Source of the DNA: DASQPA01 sp963757335 | GTDB taxonomy: Bacteria > Acidobacteriota > Thermoanaerobaculia > Multivoradales > UBA5704 | Direction of reading: 5' to 3' | DNA: 64,000 bases | NCBI GenBank assembly: GCA_963757335.1 | Contig: CAVWRJ010000025.1 | Coordinates: 992,001-1,056,000 of the forward strand | In this document: positions 24,219 through 32,055 of the stretch, one piece after another | How positions within the stretch are numbered: position 1 is the first letter of the stretch | Layout: each line of letters begins with the position of its first letter | Position numbers and translations under genes: made by a program | The notes under the pieces: generated by a model | The model's input: only the letters and a program-made list of their open reading frames with translations | Databases searched by the model: none | What the model was told of the DNA's origin: nothing

Positions 24219-24890
24219 TGAGACGCTAGCGCCCAGCCGGATGAGATGAGACCTAGCGCTTTGAGTGGACGAGGCTCAAACCAGCGTCCAGAACCTCGGC
24301 GGCTCCCGGGTGAGGTACCCTCTTTGAGCTTCGCGGAGAGCCCAGGAGCCCCTCGGCAACGCTCCGAAGCCCTTCACCTGCAATAGCTTCACCCGAATAA
24401 CGCCGGCAACCACGGCGTACGGCCCGCTGATAGCCGCACGCAGGAAGCCACGACCCGACTTGCGACCCACGATGAGACACTAAGCCATCCTTGAGACGCT
24501 CCAGCCCTCTTTGAGACGCTGCGCCCCGCTCTTGAGACGCAAGAAAACTCGCTTGAGAAGCTACGAAGCCGGCTGGAGACGCTACGGAGCTGAATTGAGA
24601 AGCTATAAAGGGCGCTTGAAACACTAGAAAGAAGAATAGAGACACTAGAATTCAGCCTTGAGACGCTGATAAACTGCTCTGAGACGCTAGAAAGTCTCAA
24701 TGAGACGCTCCGACGAGCATCGGAGACTCTCAATCTTCATTTATTGTGTCTCAAGTTGACTTTCCCGTGTCTCAAGCAGCCTTTACAGCGTCTCAACGGA
24801 GCCCTAGAAGCTCTCCAAGACCGCCGTTCGTGTCGCAAACTCGGCCTTTGCGTCTCAAAGGGACATCGCCAGCGTCTCGCCCGTGGCATC
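24219..24890 (+). repeat. Heptad-phase inverted 21-bp array, copy A
   Basis: This fills the gap between the dehydrogenase and DCC-family genes. A leader block (24219-24480) is followed by about twelve 10-bp units near TTGAGACGCT starting at 24491, 24511, 24532, 24553, 24574, 24595, 24616, 24637, 24658, 24679, 24700 and 24721: steps of 21 after one step of 20. After a hinge the unit appears reversed (AGCGTCTCAA) at 24745, 24766, 24787, 24809, 24829, 24849 and 24871. The 11-bp spacers differ. In one frame the units read E-T-L every seven residues on the plus strand up to the hinge, broken by two stops. The leader block and hinge match copy B at 56889-57570. Function unknown. No gene is called in it. 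Confidence 0.85.
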
Positions 24891-24929
24891 CTGCCTCGGG
24901 GCGTGCGAAGATCTTGCCTGGAGACGACG

Positions 24930-25424
24930 ATGGAACCTTCCCGCGCCCACGTTCCCAATCCCCCCGCCCGCCCGCTCCTGATCTACGACGGCCATTGCGG
25001 CTTCTGCCTCTGGTGGCTCGCCCGCTGGCGGCGGCGGGTCGGCGACCGGATCGACTACGCTCCCTCGCAGGAGGTGGCGAGCCGCTTCCCCACCCTCCCG
25101 CGCCAGCGCTTCTCCCGCTCGATCCAGCTGGTCGAGCCGGACGGCAGGGTCTACGAGGGGGCCGAGGCGGCCTTCCGCGTCCTCTCCCGGGCGCCCCGCG
25201 GCGGCCGGCCGCTGTGGGCCTACGAGCATCTGCCGGGAGTGCGGGTGGTCACCGAACGGGGCTATCGGTTCGTCTCCCGCCACCGCACCGGCCTCCACAA
25301 GCTCACCCTCTGGACCTTCGGCCGCGACCCGCTCGCTATCCCGCGGTCGCGAAAACTCGCTCTGCCGGTCGTCGGCGCGGCGCTCGCTCTGGGGATTTCC
25401 CTCCTGGTGAGACGGCGCCGCTGA
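24930..25424 (+). CDS. DCC-family thiol-disulfide oxidoreductase-like protein (DUF393)
   Basis: This 164-residue protein has the family-defining LLIYDGHCGFCLWWLARW (DGxCxxC, about residues 14-31), predicted to form a thioredoxin-like redox centre. A basic central part follows, and a hydrophobic C-terminal helix (ALPVVGAALALGISLLV) ends in RRRR, so it is probably membrane-tethered. GGAG 7 bases upstream supports the ATG at 24930. The frame is open further upstream, but there it only crosses the repeat array. The true substrate of DCC proteins is not known. Confidence 0.85.
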   Translation: MEPSRAHVPNPPARPLLIYDGHCGFCLWWLARWRRRVGDRIDYAPSQEVASRFPTLPRQRFSRSIQLVEPDGRVYEGAEAAFRVLSRAPRGGRPLWAYEHLPGVRVVTERGYRFVSRHRTGLHKLTLWTFGRDPLAIPRSRKLALPVVGAALALGISLLVRRRR

Positions 25425-25453
25425 TCCGCAGTGTAATAACAGGTGGTTGCTGC

Positions 25454-26788
25454 TTAGAGCTGCCCGTTCACCCGGTAGGACAGCCAGTCCTCGGCCTTAT
25501 GCCAGAGGCTCCTCGCGTTCCATTCGTCGAGCCGGACCGGGACCGAGTCTTTGAGATCGTCGTCGAAGGCCCGCTTCAGTTGGGCCGCGATGCCGGCGTC
25601 GATGATGCCGACGCTCACCTCGTCGTTGATGTTGTAGGAGCGGTCGTCCAGGTTCGAGGAGCCGACGAGCGACCAGAGGCCGTCGACGAGGACGATCTTC
25701 TGGTGGATCATCGTGCGCTGGAAGACGTAGAGCTTGATCCCGCGCCGGGTTAGGTCCTCGAAGTAGAAGTGCCCGGCGTGCTTGACGACGCCGCTGTCGG
25801 TGACCGGGCCGGGGACCATGACGCGGACGTCGACCCCCCGCTTGACGGCGTCGTAGAGCAGCTCGACCGTGTCGTCGTCGGGGATGAAGTAGGGGTTCTG
25901 GATGATCAGCTCGTGCTTGGCGGTGGCGATGGCCATCTTGATCAGCACGTCGAGGTGGGAGATCCCGCCGCGGGGTGAGCTGACGACCATGTGCGCGCGG
26001 ATGGCCCCGGCGGCCGGCTGCGGCCGAAAGTAACGCGGCCCCACCAGGGCCTCCCCCACCGCCTCCCCCCAGTGCTGGGCGAAGGCCGACTGAGCGGAGT
26101 TGACGATCGGTCCCAGGAGCCGCACTCCGGTGTCGCGCCAGTGGTGCGCGTCCTGGCCGTTGCCGGTCCATTCGGCGGCGATGCCGTGGCCGAAGACGTA
26201 GGCCACGTGGTCGTCGACGACCAGGATCTTCCGGTGGGTGCGGTTGTTGACGTAGCCGAACTCGGAGAGCTTGAAGGGGTGATACCGGGTCGCCTTGACC
26301 CCGGCTTGGAGCATCTCCTCGAACTGGTGGTCCTCCATCTTGGTCGAGCCGAAAGAGTCGACGATCAGCCGCACCTCGACCCCCTGGCGCGCCTTCTGCT
26401 CCAGGATGGAGGCGACCTTCTCGGTGATCTTCCCCTTCCACCAGACGTAGGTCTCGAGATGGATGGTCTTCTTGGCGGCCAGGATGTCGGCCAGGAGGGG
26501 GGGGAAGAGGCCGTCGCCGTTCTCCAGCACCTGGACGCTGTTGCCGGCCAGCACGTCCGCCTGGGTCATCCCGGCGATCGACGCCAGCCCCTCCGCGAAG
26601 TCGTCGACCCCGCGCACCCGGACGTGCGGCGTCACCTGCCGCCCTTTCGACCACGCCCAGAGGAAGAGCACGGCGATGAAGACGAGGGTGACGATCGCCA
26701 TCCAGAGCGGCACCTCGATCAGGAGCCGCCCCTTGCTGTCCCGCGGCCGCGGGCCCTTCGCCTTCTTCGCCGGCTTCTTTGACGCCAT
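25454..26788 (-). CDS. Phospholipase D-family protein, cardiolipin synthase-like
   Basis: This 444-residue protein has a Lys-rich N-terminus, one transmembrane helix (about 28-47, MAIVTLVFIAVLFLWAWSKG), and two HKD phosphodiesterase motifs: HRKILVVDDHVAYVFG (about residue 187) and HQKIVLVDGLWSLVGSSN (about 363). The layout matches cardiolipin synthase ClsA/B-type enzymes, which join two phosphatidylglycerols or transfer phosphatidyl groups, but with one TM instead of two. Another PLD-type activity cannot be excluded. It ends 30 bases from the convergent DCC gene and starts 18 bases after the nuclease-like gene, so it is likely cotranscribed with it. Confidence 0.88.
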   Translation of the reverse strand: MASKKPAKKAKGPRPRDSKGRLLIEVPLWMAIVTLVFIAVLFLWAWSKGRQVTPHVRVRGVDDFAEGLASIAGMTQADVLAGNSVQVLENGDGLFPPLLADILAAKKTIHLETYVWWKGKITEKVASILEQKARQGVEVRLIVDSFGSTKMEDHQFEEMLQAGVKATRYHPFKLSEFGYVNNRTHRKILVVDDHVAYVFGHGIAAEWTGNGQDAHHWRDTGVRLLGPIVNSAQSAFAQHWGEAVGEALVGPRYFRPQPAAGAIRAHMVVSSPRGGISHLDVLIKMAIATAKHELIIQNPYFIPDDDTVELLYDAVKRGVDVRVMVPGPVTDSGVVKHAGHFYFEDLTRRGIKLYVFQRTMIHQKIVLVDGLWSLVGSSNLDDRSYNINDEVSVGIIDAGIAAQLKRAFDDDLKDSVPVRLDEWNARSLWHKAEDWLSYRVNGQL

Positions 26789-26806
26789 CTTTGCCCTACC
26801 CCCTCT

Positions 26807-27508
26807 TCACGCCTCGCGGCGCAGCTCGACGACCACGGGCCAGTGGTCCGACGGTCCGACGCGGAGCACCCGCGAGGCGACCGTCGTCCAGCCCGGGTCG
26901 GCGAAGACGTAATCGATCCGCTGCCGGGTCATCCGATGGGTCCCGGCGAGCCCGCCGCAGGCGGTGAAGAGCTCCGAGGCCATCAGATGTCGCAGCTCCG
27001 GCGCCTCGGGCGGCGCATTCAGATCCCCCACGAGGACGAACGGTGCCGCCGTGGCCTTCAGGAGCTCCGCCAGCTCGGCGACCTGGGCGCCGCGAGCGGC
27101 GCTCCCGAACCGTCCCCAGGCCGCTAGATGGGTGACGAGGAAACGGATCTCAGCCCCCCGCACCGTGACCCGCGAGGCGAGCACCGTCCGCGGTTCCCCG
27201 CTCCCGGGGAGAGCGTGGACCACCGACTCCCGCACCTCGCCGGCGGCGAGGAGGACATTGCCGAACTCGCCTTTCCCGCTATCGAAGCTCTTGCCGAACG
27301 CGAGCGTCATGCCGGTCAGCCGGCCGAGGGCCTCAGCCTGGTCCTTGAACCGTGCCAGCCAGGTGCCGCGGTGGACCTCCTGGAGCCCCACGACGTCCGG
27401 CTTCTCGCGCTCGATCACCCGCGCGATCCGTTCGAGGTACCGGCCGGCCACGAGGGCGGCGTGTCCGCCGACGTTGTAGGACATCACCTTGAGGTCGATC
27501 GTGGGCAC
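26807..27508 (-). CDS. Endonuclease/exonuclease/phosphatase family hydrolase
   Basis: This 233-residue protein of the EEP (DNase I-like) fold has the first strand LKVMSYNVGGH, the metal ligand in VVGLQEVHRGTW, the catalytic His region FLVTHLAAWG, VLVGDLNAPPEAPEL, RIDYVFADPG, and the final SDHWPVVVEL. Members cleave phosphodiesters in DNA, RNA, lipids or inositol phosphates. Its partner downstream is a phospholipase D-type gene, which favours lipid work but does not prove it. GTG at 27508 is chosen because the fold begins 7 residues later. The frame upstream stays open but lacks any signal. The start is uncertain. Confidence 0.82.
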   Translation of the reverse strand: MPTIDLKVMSYNVGGHAALVAGRYLERIARVIEREKPDVVGLQEVHRGTWLARFKDQAEALGRLTGMTLAFGKSFDSGKGEFGNVLLAAGEVRESVVHALPGSGEPRTVLASRVTVRGAEIRFLVTHLAAWGRFGSAARGAQVAELAELLKATAAPFVLVGDLNAPPEAPELRHLMASELFTACGGLAGTHRMTRQRIDYVFADPGWTTVASRVLRVGPSDHWPVVVELRREA

Positions 27509-27567
27509 TGCGGGGGGGAGATAGCAATTCCCGGACCAGGGGGGCCGAACGGCCCCCCAGAGACCTA

Positions 27568-28038
27568 CTATTGCGGCGGCGGCTCGGTCGGGGTTTCCTT
27601 CGTTCCCGGCGCCGCCTGCTCCTTCCTCTTCAGGAGGTCGATCGGCTTCACCCCGTCGACGGCGCCACGGCCGTCGATCCAGGCCTGGGTGCATTCGCCG
27701 CAGGGGGAATCCTTCATCACCAGGTCGTGGCAGTGGCACTCGCCGCGGCGCAGGAGACACTCGTTGCAGGCCGGCTTGATGCAGCAGCTGTAGTGCCCCT
27801 GCGCCGCCAGGTTGTCCTTCGTCTCCTCGGCCTCGCCGCGGACCTGCGCCGTCTGCGCGTCGCTCCGCAGGCGCTTGAACTCGGGCGGGGCGGGGCGGAC
27901 CGCTACGGTCTCGGCGGCCTTCATCCGGCGCGCGGGTTCGGGGGCGTGCTGGTAGGTGTAGGCGGCGCAGCCCGCCAGGGGCGAGAGGGCGAGGAGGGCG
28001 GCGGCGCCGAGGGCGAGGGCTCGCTGTAGGCTCTGCAT
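27568..28038 (-). CDS. Cysteine-rich lipoprotein of unknown function
   Basis: This 156-residue protein has a lipoprotein signal (ALLALSPLAGC, lipobox LAGC) and a compact Cys cluster in the middle: SCCIKPACNECLLRRGECHC then DSPCGECTQAW (about residues 82-120). That is nine cysteines with a His pair, likely a metal or [Fe-S]-type site. The C-terminus is polar and Pro-rich. GGGAG 7 bases upstream supports the start. It is third in line behind a cytochrome-like protein and a beta-barrel, so a role in electron transfer or metal handling at the cell surface is an inference from context. Confidence 0.75.
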   Translation of the reverse strand: MQSLQRALALGAAALLALSPLAGCAAYTYQHAPEPARRMKAAETVAVRPAPPEFKRLRSDAQTAQVRGEAEETKDNLAAQGHYSCCIKPACNECLLRRGECHCHDLVMKDSPCGECTQAWIDGRGAVDGVKPIDLLKRKEQAAPGTKETPTEPPPQ

Positions 28039-28052
28039 GGTACGGCTCCCGA

Positions 28053-28868
28053 TCAGTAGTTGAAATAGCGGACGAGGTTGAAGCCGAGCCGGATGTCCCC
28101 CGACTTGAAGCCGGCCGCGGAGTCGCCCCCGGCGTACTGGTCGACGGTCGTCGCCCGCGAGTTGCCGAGGACCAGGGAGAAGAGATGCGCGCCGATGGGC
28201 TTCGCGAGCGCCACGTGCCAGGCGGCGACGCTGGTGCCGAGGTCATGGTTCTTGGGTATGTACTCGGCTTCGACGTAGCTGCCGTGGGGGAGGCCCACGG
28301 AGAACCCCAGGGGGACGGTGGTGGCGTTCCTCAAGGAAGGCGTGTCGCGCACCCAGGTGGGGGCGACGAAGAGGTTGACGCCGTGGCCGAAGGAGCGCGA
28401 GAGGAGGAGCTGGGCGAAGGGGCGGTTGGGGTCGGCGACGCCCGGCTGGCGCAGGAGGTCGGTGCCGGCGCGGACGGCGAGCGAGAGGGGCACCCGCTCC
28501 GCCTGCTCGAGGAAGAGGTACTTGCCGGAGAGCTCGAAGTCCTTCTGGAACGACGAGCGGAAGACGGCGAGGTCAAGGTGCTTCGTCACCCCCAGGGCGA
28601 GGCCGATCCCCACGTCCGCCCCGCTGTCCAGCCCCCAGAGGTTCGAGGAGCCGGCCGAGACCGTCTGCTGGAAACGATGATTGAAGAGCACCTCGACCCG
28701 CCGGGCGCCGAGGGTGAACGGGGTGGGCAGGTCGATCAGCTTGGTGCCCAGCGGGTCGCGGCGGACCGGCGCGTAGGGGCTCTCGAGCTCCTGGGCCGCG
28801 AGACGGCTGGTGCCGGACGCTCCGGCGAGCAGGATCGCCAGGAGGGCGAACGTACGGAAGCTCTTCAT
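28053..28868 (-). CDS. DUF5777-like outer-membrane beta-barrel protein
   Basis: The ATG at 28868 follows GAGGTGGGA and encodes a 271-residue exported protein: signal FRTFALLAILLAGASGTSRL, then alternating short amphipathic strands ending in an aromatic C-terminus (NLVRYFNY), typical of a small beta-barrel. FNHRFQQTVSAGSSNLWGLD and ADVGIGLALGVTKHLDLAVF match the style of the DUF5777 family, which I know as companions of c-type cytochrome genes. Here the cytochrome-like gene stops 7 bases before this start. Function unknown. A porin-like or scaffold role for an outer-membrane redox complex is possible. Confidence 0.75.
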   Translation of the reverse strand: MKSFRTFALLAILLAGASGTSRLAAQELESPYAPVRRDPLGTKLIDLPTPFTLGARRVEVLFNHRFQQTVSAGSSNLWGLDSGADVGIGLALGVTKHLDLAVFRSSFQKDFELSGKYLFLEQAERVPLSLAVRAGTDLLRQPGVADPNRPFAQLLLSRSFGHGVNLFVAPTWVRDTPSLRNATTVPLGFSVGLPHGSYVEAEYIPKNHDLGTSVAAWHVALAKPIGAHLFSLVLGNSRATTVDQYAGGDSAAGFKSGDIRLGFNLVRYFNY

Positions 28869-28875
28869 TCCCACC

Positions 28876-29361
28876 TCAGTTGTTGGGCGCGCCGGCGCGG
28901 ATCCAGGCGGCGATGCCGTCGATCTGCGCCGAGGTCAGGAAGGGCGGCCCGTCCTGCGGCATGCGGGTGCCGCTGATGTCGGCGTCGCCACGGATCTTCT
29001 TCAAGAGATAGCTGCTCTCCGGGCTGCCGGGTGCGATCCGCGACAGCCCCGAATTCTCCTGGGCGGGATGGTTGACGATCTGGGCGTAGCTCGCTCCCGC
29101 CTCCAAGACCATGCCCCCCGACGCCGCGGACCGGGCGTGGCAGCCGGCCTTGGCGCAGGTGGGGGTAAAGATCTGGGTCTGGATCTGGCTGAAGGTGAGG
29201 GCCGGCACACCCGGCCCGGGGGCCGGGGTGCCGGGCTCGGTCGGCGACTTGACCGTGCCGCAGCCGGTGACGAGCAGGGCCAAGGTGGCGGCACTGGCCG
29301 TGGCGAGAACGCACGCCACGGCCGGCCGGAGAGCAGTTTTACGGGCAGGTTGCGAAGGCAT
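28876..29361 (-). CDS. Cytochrome c-like lipoprotein with CX4CH motif
   Basis: This 161-residue protein has a signal ending in a lipobox (LLVTGC), a Pro-rich linker, then IFTPTCAKAGCHAR. The heme-type motif is C-x4-CH, not the normal CxxCH. GTRMPQDGPPFLT supplies a likely axial Met, and the C-terminal helix is SAQIDGIAAWIRAGAPN. This spacing occurs in some single-domain cytochrome c-like proteins; whether heme is attached needs the right lyase. Its start overlaps the preceding gene by 23 bases, so it is part of the redox operon. Confidence 0.8.
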   Translation of the reverse strand: MPSQPARKTALRPAVACVLATASAATLALLVTGCGTVKSPTEPGTPAPGPGVPALTFSQIQTQIFTPTCAKAGCHARSAASGGMVLEAGASYAQIVNHPAQENSGLSRIAPGSPESSYLLKKIRGDADISGTRMPQDGPPFLTSAQIDGIAAWIRAGAPNN

Positions 29362-30730
29362 TGGTGTCCTGGACCGGCGAGGCCGCGTGATTCAGGGCGT
29401 TGGAGTAGGTCTTCACCTGGCCGCTATGGGTGTCGGTCACGGTCAAGGTGAACTGCACGTTGGTGGTGGCGGCGAAGAAGACCCAGTAGTGGTTGCCGAG
29501 GGCCGGGATGCAGGCGTTGAGCACCTTGACCAGCATCTCGATGTTGCTCGGGTCGACGAAGTAGAAGAGCCCCGATTGCGGGGCCGAAGCGAGCGGCACC
29601 GCCACCGCGCTGCTGCTGCCGCTCGTCTGGGACGCCCAGACGACCTCGGCCTTGAAGCGGCCGCCCTCGCCCAGGCAGAGGGTGTTGTGTCCGGGGACGC
29701 AGGGCGTCGTGTCACCGGTGGTCGAGGCGGTCGCCTCGTTCGAGAAGTTGGAATTGCCGGCGGCGTTCGTGGCGCGGACGCGGAAGGTGTACGCGGTGGC
29801 AGAGAAGAGCCCCGAGATCGTGGCACCGGTGGAGTTGGCCGGCGGCGTCGCGACCTGCTGGTAGGCGGAGGACGCGGTCTTGCTCTCGATCCGGAAGCCG
29901 GTCTCGTCGTTCGAGTTGTCCTTCCAGGTGAGCTGGATGTCGGTGCTCGACACGCCGGTCGCCTGGAGGTTCGAGGGGGCCGCGGGCGCCGTGGGACCGG
30001 AGGCGGACTCCTTGATGGTGATCGTGCCGTTGCCGTTCGCGATCGTCGCGCCGCCGGTGGGGCTCGACAGGCTCAGGTTGACCGTCTCGTCAGAGCCTGC
30101 GACGGCGTCGTTCAGGATGTGAACCTGGAACGTCTTGTCGGCGCTGTCCTGGTCGCCCCAGCTCAAAGTTCCCGAGGTGGGGGTGAAGTCGTTCCCGGCG
30201 GTCGGCGTCCCGGCGGTGGCGGCATAGGCCACCGTGACCGCGCCGTTGGCGCCGCCCGTGCGGCTGACCGTGACGGTGACGGCGCCCACGGACTCCGCGA
30301 CCGTGTAGCTCCCAGGGTTGAAACGGAAGGCGCCGGGCTGCGCCGTCGCCCCCTGGACGACCACCTGGCCGCTCATCCCGCCCCCCCCGTTCGCGCCGTG
30401 GATCTCGCAGTGGTAGGGGAACGTTCCGGCCGCGTTGAAGGTATGGGTGGCGACCCAGGCGCTGCTCGACGGGCTGCCGTCGCCGCCCGCGCCATCGCAG
30501 CCGTTGGCACAGCGGAAGCTGCCGTCGTCGGCGGCCAGGTCGTGGAAGCCGCCGGCGTTGGTCCAGCGCACGGTGTCGCCGACCTGGATGGTGACGACCT
30601 TGGGGTTGTAGGCGAGGCCGTTGGGCCCGCCGACCGCCACGTCGACGGTGGCGGCGCGGGCCGCCGGGACAGCGGCCAGGGTGAGCAGGAGGACAGCTAC
30701 ACGAGGGACAGCGGTGCTTCGTAAGGACAT
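29339..30730 (-). CDS. Secreted multidomain cupredoxin: plastocyanin-like, Calx-beta, fibronectin III, novel C-terminus
   Basis: This 463-residue protein has a signal RVAVLLLTLAAVPAARA. The cupredoxin domain (about residues 28-125) has TNAGGFHDLAADD (copper His) and FPYHCEIHGANGGGGM (Cys, His, Met ligands). A Calx-beta repeat follows (about 130-235; GAVTVTVSRTGG, GSDETVNLSLSSP), then a fibronectin type III domain (about 240-335; APSNLQATGVSSTDIQLTW). The C-terminal domain (about 340-463) has two Cys and CIPALGNHYWVFFAATTNV. GGAGGT precedes the start. It is probably the second gene of the redox run. Confidence 0.85.
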   Translation of the reverse strand: MSLRSTAVPRVAVLLLTLAAVPAARAATVDVAVGGPNGLAYNPKVVTIQVGDTVRWTNAGGFHDLAADDGSFRCANGCDGAGGDGSPSSSAWVATHTFNAAGTFPYHCEIHGANGGGGMSGQVVVQGATAQPGAFRFNPGSYTVAESVGAVTVTVSRTGGANGAVTVAYAATAGTPTAGNDFTPTSGTLSWGDQDSADKTFQVHILNDAVAGSDETVNLSLSSPTGGATIANGNGTITIKESASGPTAPAAPSNLQATGVSSTDIQLTWKDNSNDETGFRIESKTASSAYQQVATPPANSTGATISGLFSATAYTFRVRATNAAGNSNFSNEATASTTGDTTPCVPGHNTLCLGEGGRFKAEVVWASQTSGSSSAVAVPLASAPQSGLFYFVDPSNIEMLVKVLNACIPALGNHYWVFFAATTNVQFTLTVTDTHSGQVKTYSNALNHAASPVQDTNAFATCP

Positions 30731-30831
30731 CAGTCGAGACCTCCGGTTGCAGTTCCTTGGATCAGACGTACGTTACGCCGGAGCGTAGTTGAAAATAGAG
30801 CGATCTGCACGCGCTCCCCCTTCCCCACGGC

Positions 30832-31233
30832 TCAATACTTGCCGGGAGGGGCGACCGAGCCGACGCGGACCGAGCCGGACATCTTGCAGCAGCCGAAGTG
30901 CGCCTTGCAGGTGTAGTCGATGGTCTTGCCGTTGACGCCGAAGGTACGCTCGAAGGTGTCGCCGTCCTTCTGGAACGCGGCGCCGCTGTCGAACGAGCCG
31001 TCGTCGGCGGTGACGGTGTGGGCCGAGGGGCCGCCCACCCGCACCCAGCGCACGGTGTCGCCGGGGTTGATCGTCACGTCCTTGGGGTTGAACTGATTGT
31101 CCTGGACCTGGATGACGACTAGCTGCGGGGAGGTCCCCGGCGAGGTCGGCGTGCTGCCCCCGCCTCCCCCACCACCACAGGACGCCAGCAGAACCGACAG
31201 TGCCATCAGGCAGAGAGCACGCTTCCAAAACAT
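30832..31233 (-). CDS. Plastocyanin-like cupredoxin lipoprotein
   Basis: This 133-residue protein has lipobox LLASC followed by a Gly tract (GGGGGGGS), then a single cupredoxin domain: FNPKDVTINPGDTVRWVRVG, a His in SAHTVTADDG, and CKAHFGCCKMSGSVRV. The last holds Cys, His and Met in plastocyanin/azurin-like spacing plus two extra Cys. It is paralogous to the first domain of the next gene. GGAGG is upstream. It is the first of the left-pointing run to 27568 and is divergent from the ECF sigma gene. Confidence 0.87.
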   Translation of the reverse strand: MFWKRALCLMALSVLLASCGGGGGGGSTPTSPGTSPQLVVIQVQDNQFNPKDVTINPGDTVRWVRVGGPSAHTVTADDGSFDSGAAFQKDGDTFERTFGVNGKTIDYTCKAHFGCCKMSGSVRVGSVAPPGKY

Positions 31234-31422
31234 TTTCCACCTCCTGCAAGGATTCGGGCCCCGAGGGCCTGTTGACTGCCCGGTGAGTCCCCGGCGGGGC
31301 GGAAAGGTTCACCATGAACCGCGGCGAGGTCAGAAGGGACATACGACAGGAGGACGAACACCGCCCCCTAGCCGCGGACTGGTAAGCTGGGGGCCGATCT
31401 CTCCTCAAAAGCCTCAAGAGCG

Positions 31423-32043
31423 ATGCCGACGAGCCCGATGCCCGACGAAGAATTCTCTCTGCTGCGGCGGGTCGCCGACGCCGATCGGGAGGCGTTTGAG
31501 ACGCTCTATCATCTCTACTACCGGCGCCTCTTCGCCTATCTCTTCAAGCTCACTCGCCGGGGGGACCTGGTCGAGGAGGTGCTCAACGACGTCATGTTCG
31601 CCGTCTGGACCAGCGCCGCGCGCTTCGACGGGCGCTCGCGCCCCTCGACCTGGATCTTCGGCATCGCCTACCACAAGGCCCTGAAGGCGCTGGCGCGGCA
31701 GGCGGCAACGGCTGGCGGCAGTGGCGGCAGCAGCGGGGGCGCCGGGGGGACGCGCGGGGAGGAGGACGGCGGGCGTGAGGTGGAGGAGCCCGCCACCGGA
31801 GAGGGGCCCGAGAGCCTGATCTCCCGGCGGGAGGTGGCGAGCACCCTCGGCAAGGCCCTGGGAACGCTCTCGCCGGAGCACCGGGCGGTCGTCGAGCTGA
31901 CCTATTACTACGAGCTCTCCTACGGGGAGATCGCCGAGATCGTGGGCTGTCCGGTCAACACCGTGAAGACCCGCATGTTTCACGCCCGCCGGCGCTTGCG
32001 AGAGCTGCTGCCGGCACTGGGTCTGGGCAGCCGTACCGGCTGA
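31423..32043 (+). CDS. ECF-type RNA polymerase sigma factor
   Basis: This 206-residue protein has region 2 (FETLYHLYYRRLFAYLFKLT, VLNDVMFAVWTSAARFDG, STWIFGIAYHKALKALAR) and region 4 (LGTLSPEHRAVVELTYYYEL, SYGEIAEIVGCPVNTVKTRM). An unusual 45-residue Gly/Glu-rich linker (SGGSSGGAGGTRGEED) separates the two. An in-frame ATG 15 bases downstream is another possible start. It is followed after 12 bases by its zinc-finger anti-sigma factor, then by a subtilase, forming one operon. The divergent redox genes could be targets. Confidence 0.93.
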   Translation: MPTSPMPDEEFSLLRRVADADREAFETLYHLYYRRLFAYLFKLTRRGDLVEEVLNDVMFAVWTSAARFDGRSRPSTWIFGIAYHKALKALARQAATAGGSGGSSGGAGGTRGEEDGGREVEEPATGEGPESLISRREVASTLGKALGTLSPEHRAVVELTYYYELSYGEIAEIVGCPVNTVKTRMFHARRRLRELLPALGLGSRTG

Positions 32044-32055
32044 GGAGGGATGGGG

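Noticed and set aside
24389..24733. Minus-strand gene with Ser-Val-Ser heptads in copy A
   Set aside because: The reading frame is not kept in copy B and the pattern follows from the 21-bp DNA unit. Kept as a repeat, not a gene.
24491..24880. CRISPR array
   Set aside because: The repeated unit is only 10 bp, imperfect, and reverses direction at the hinge. No cas genes are present.
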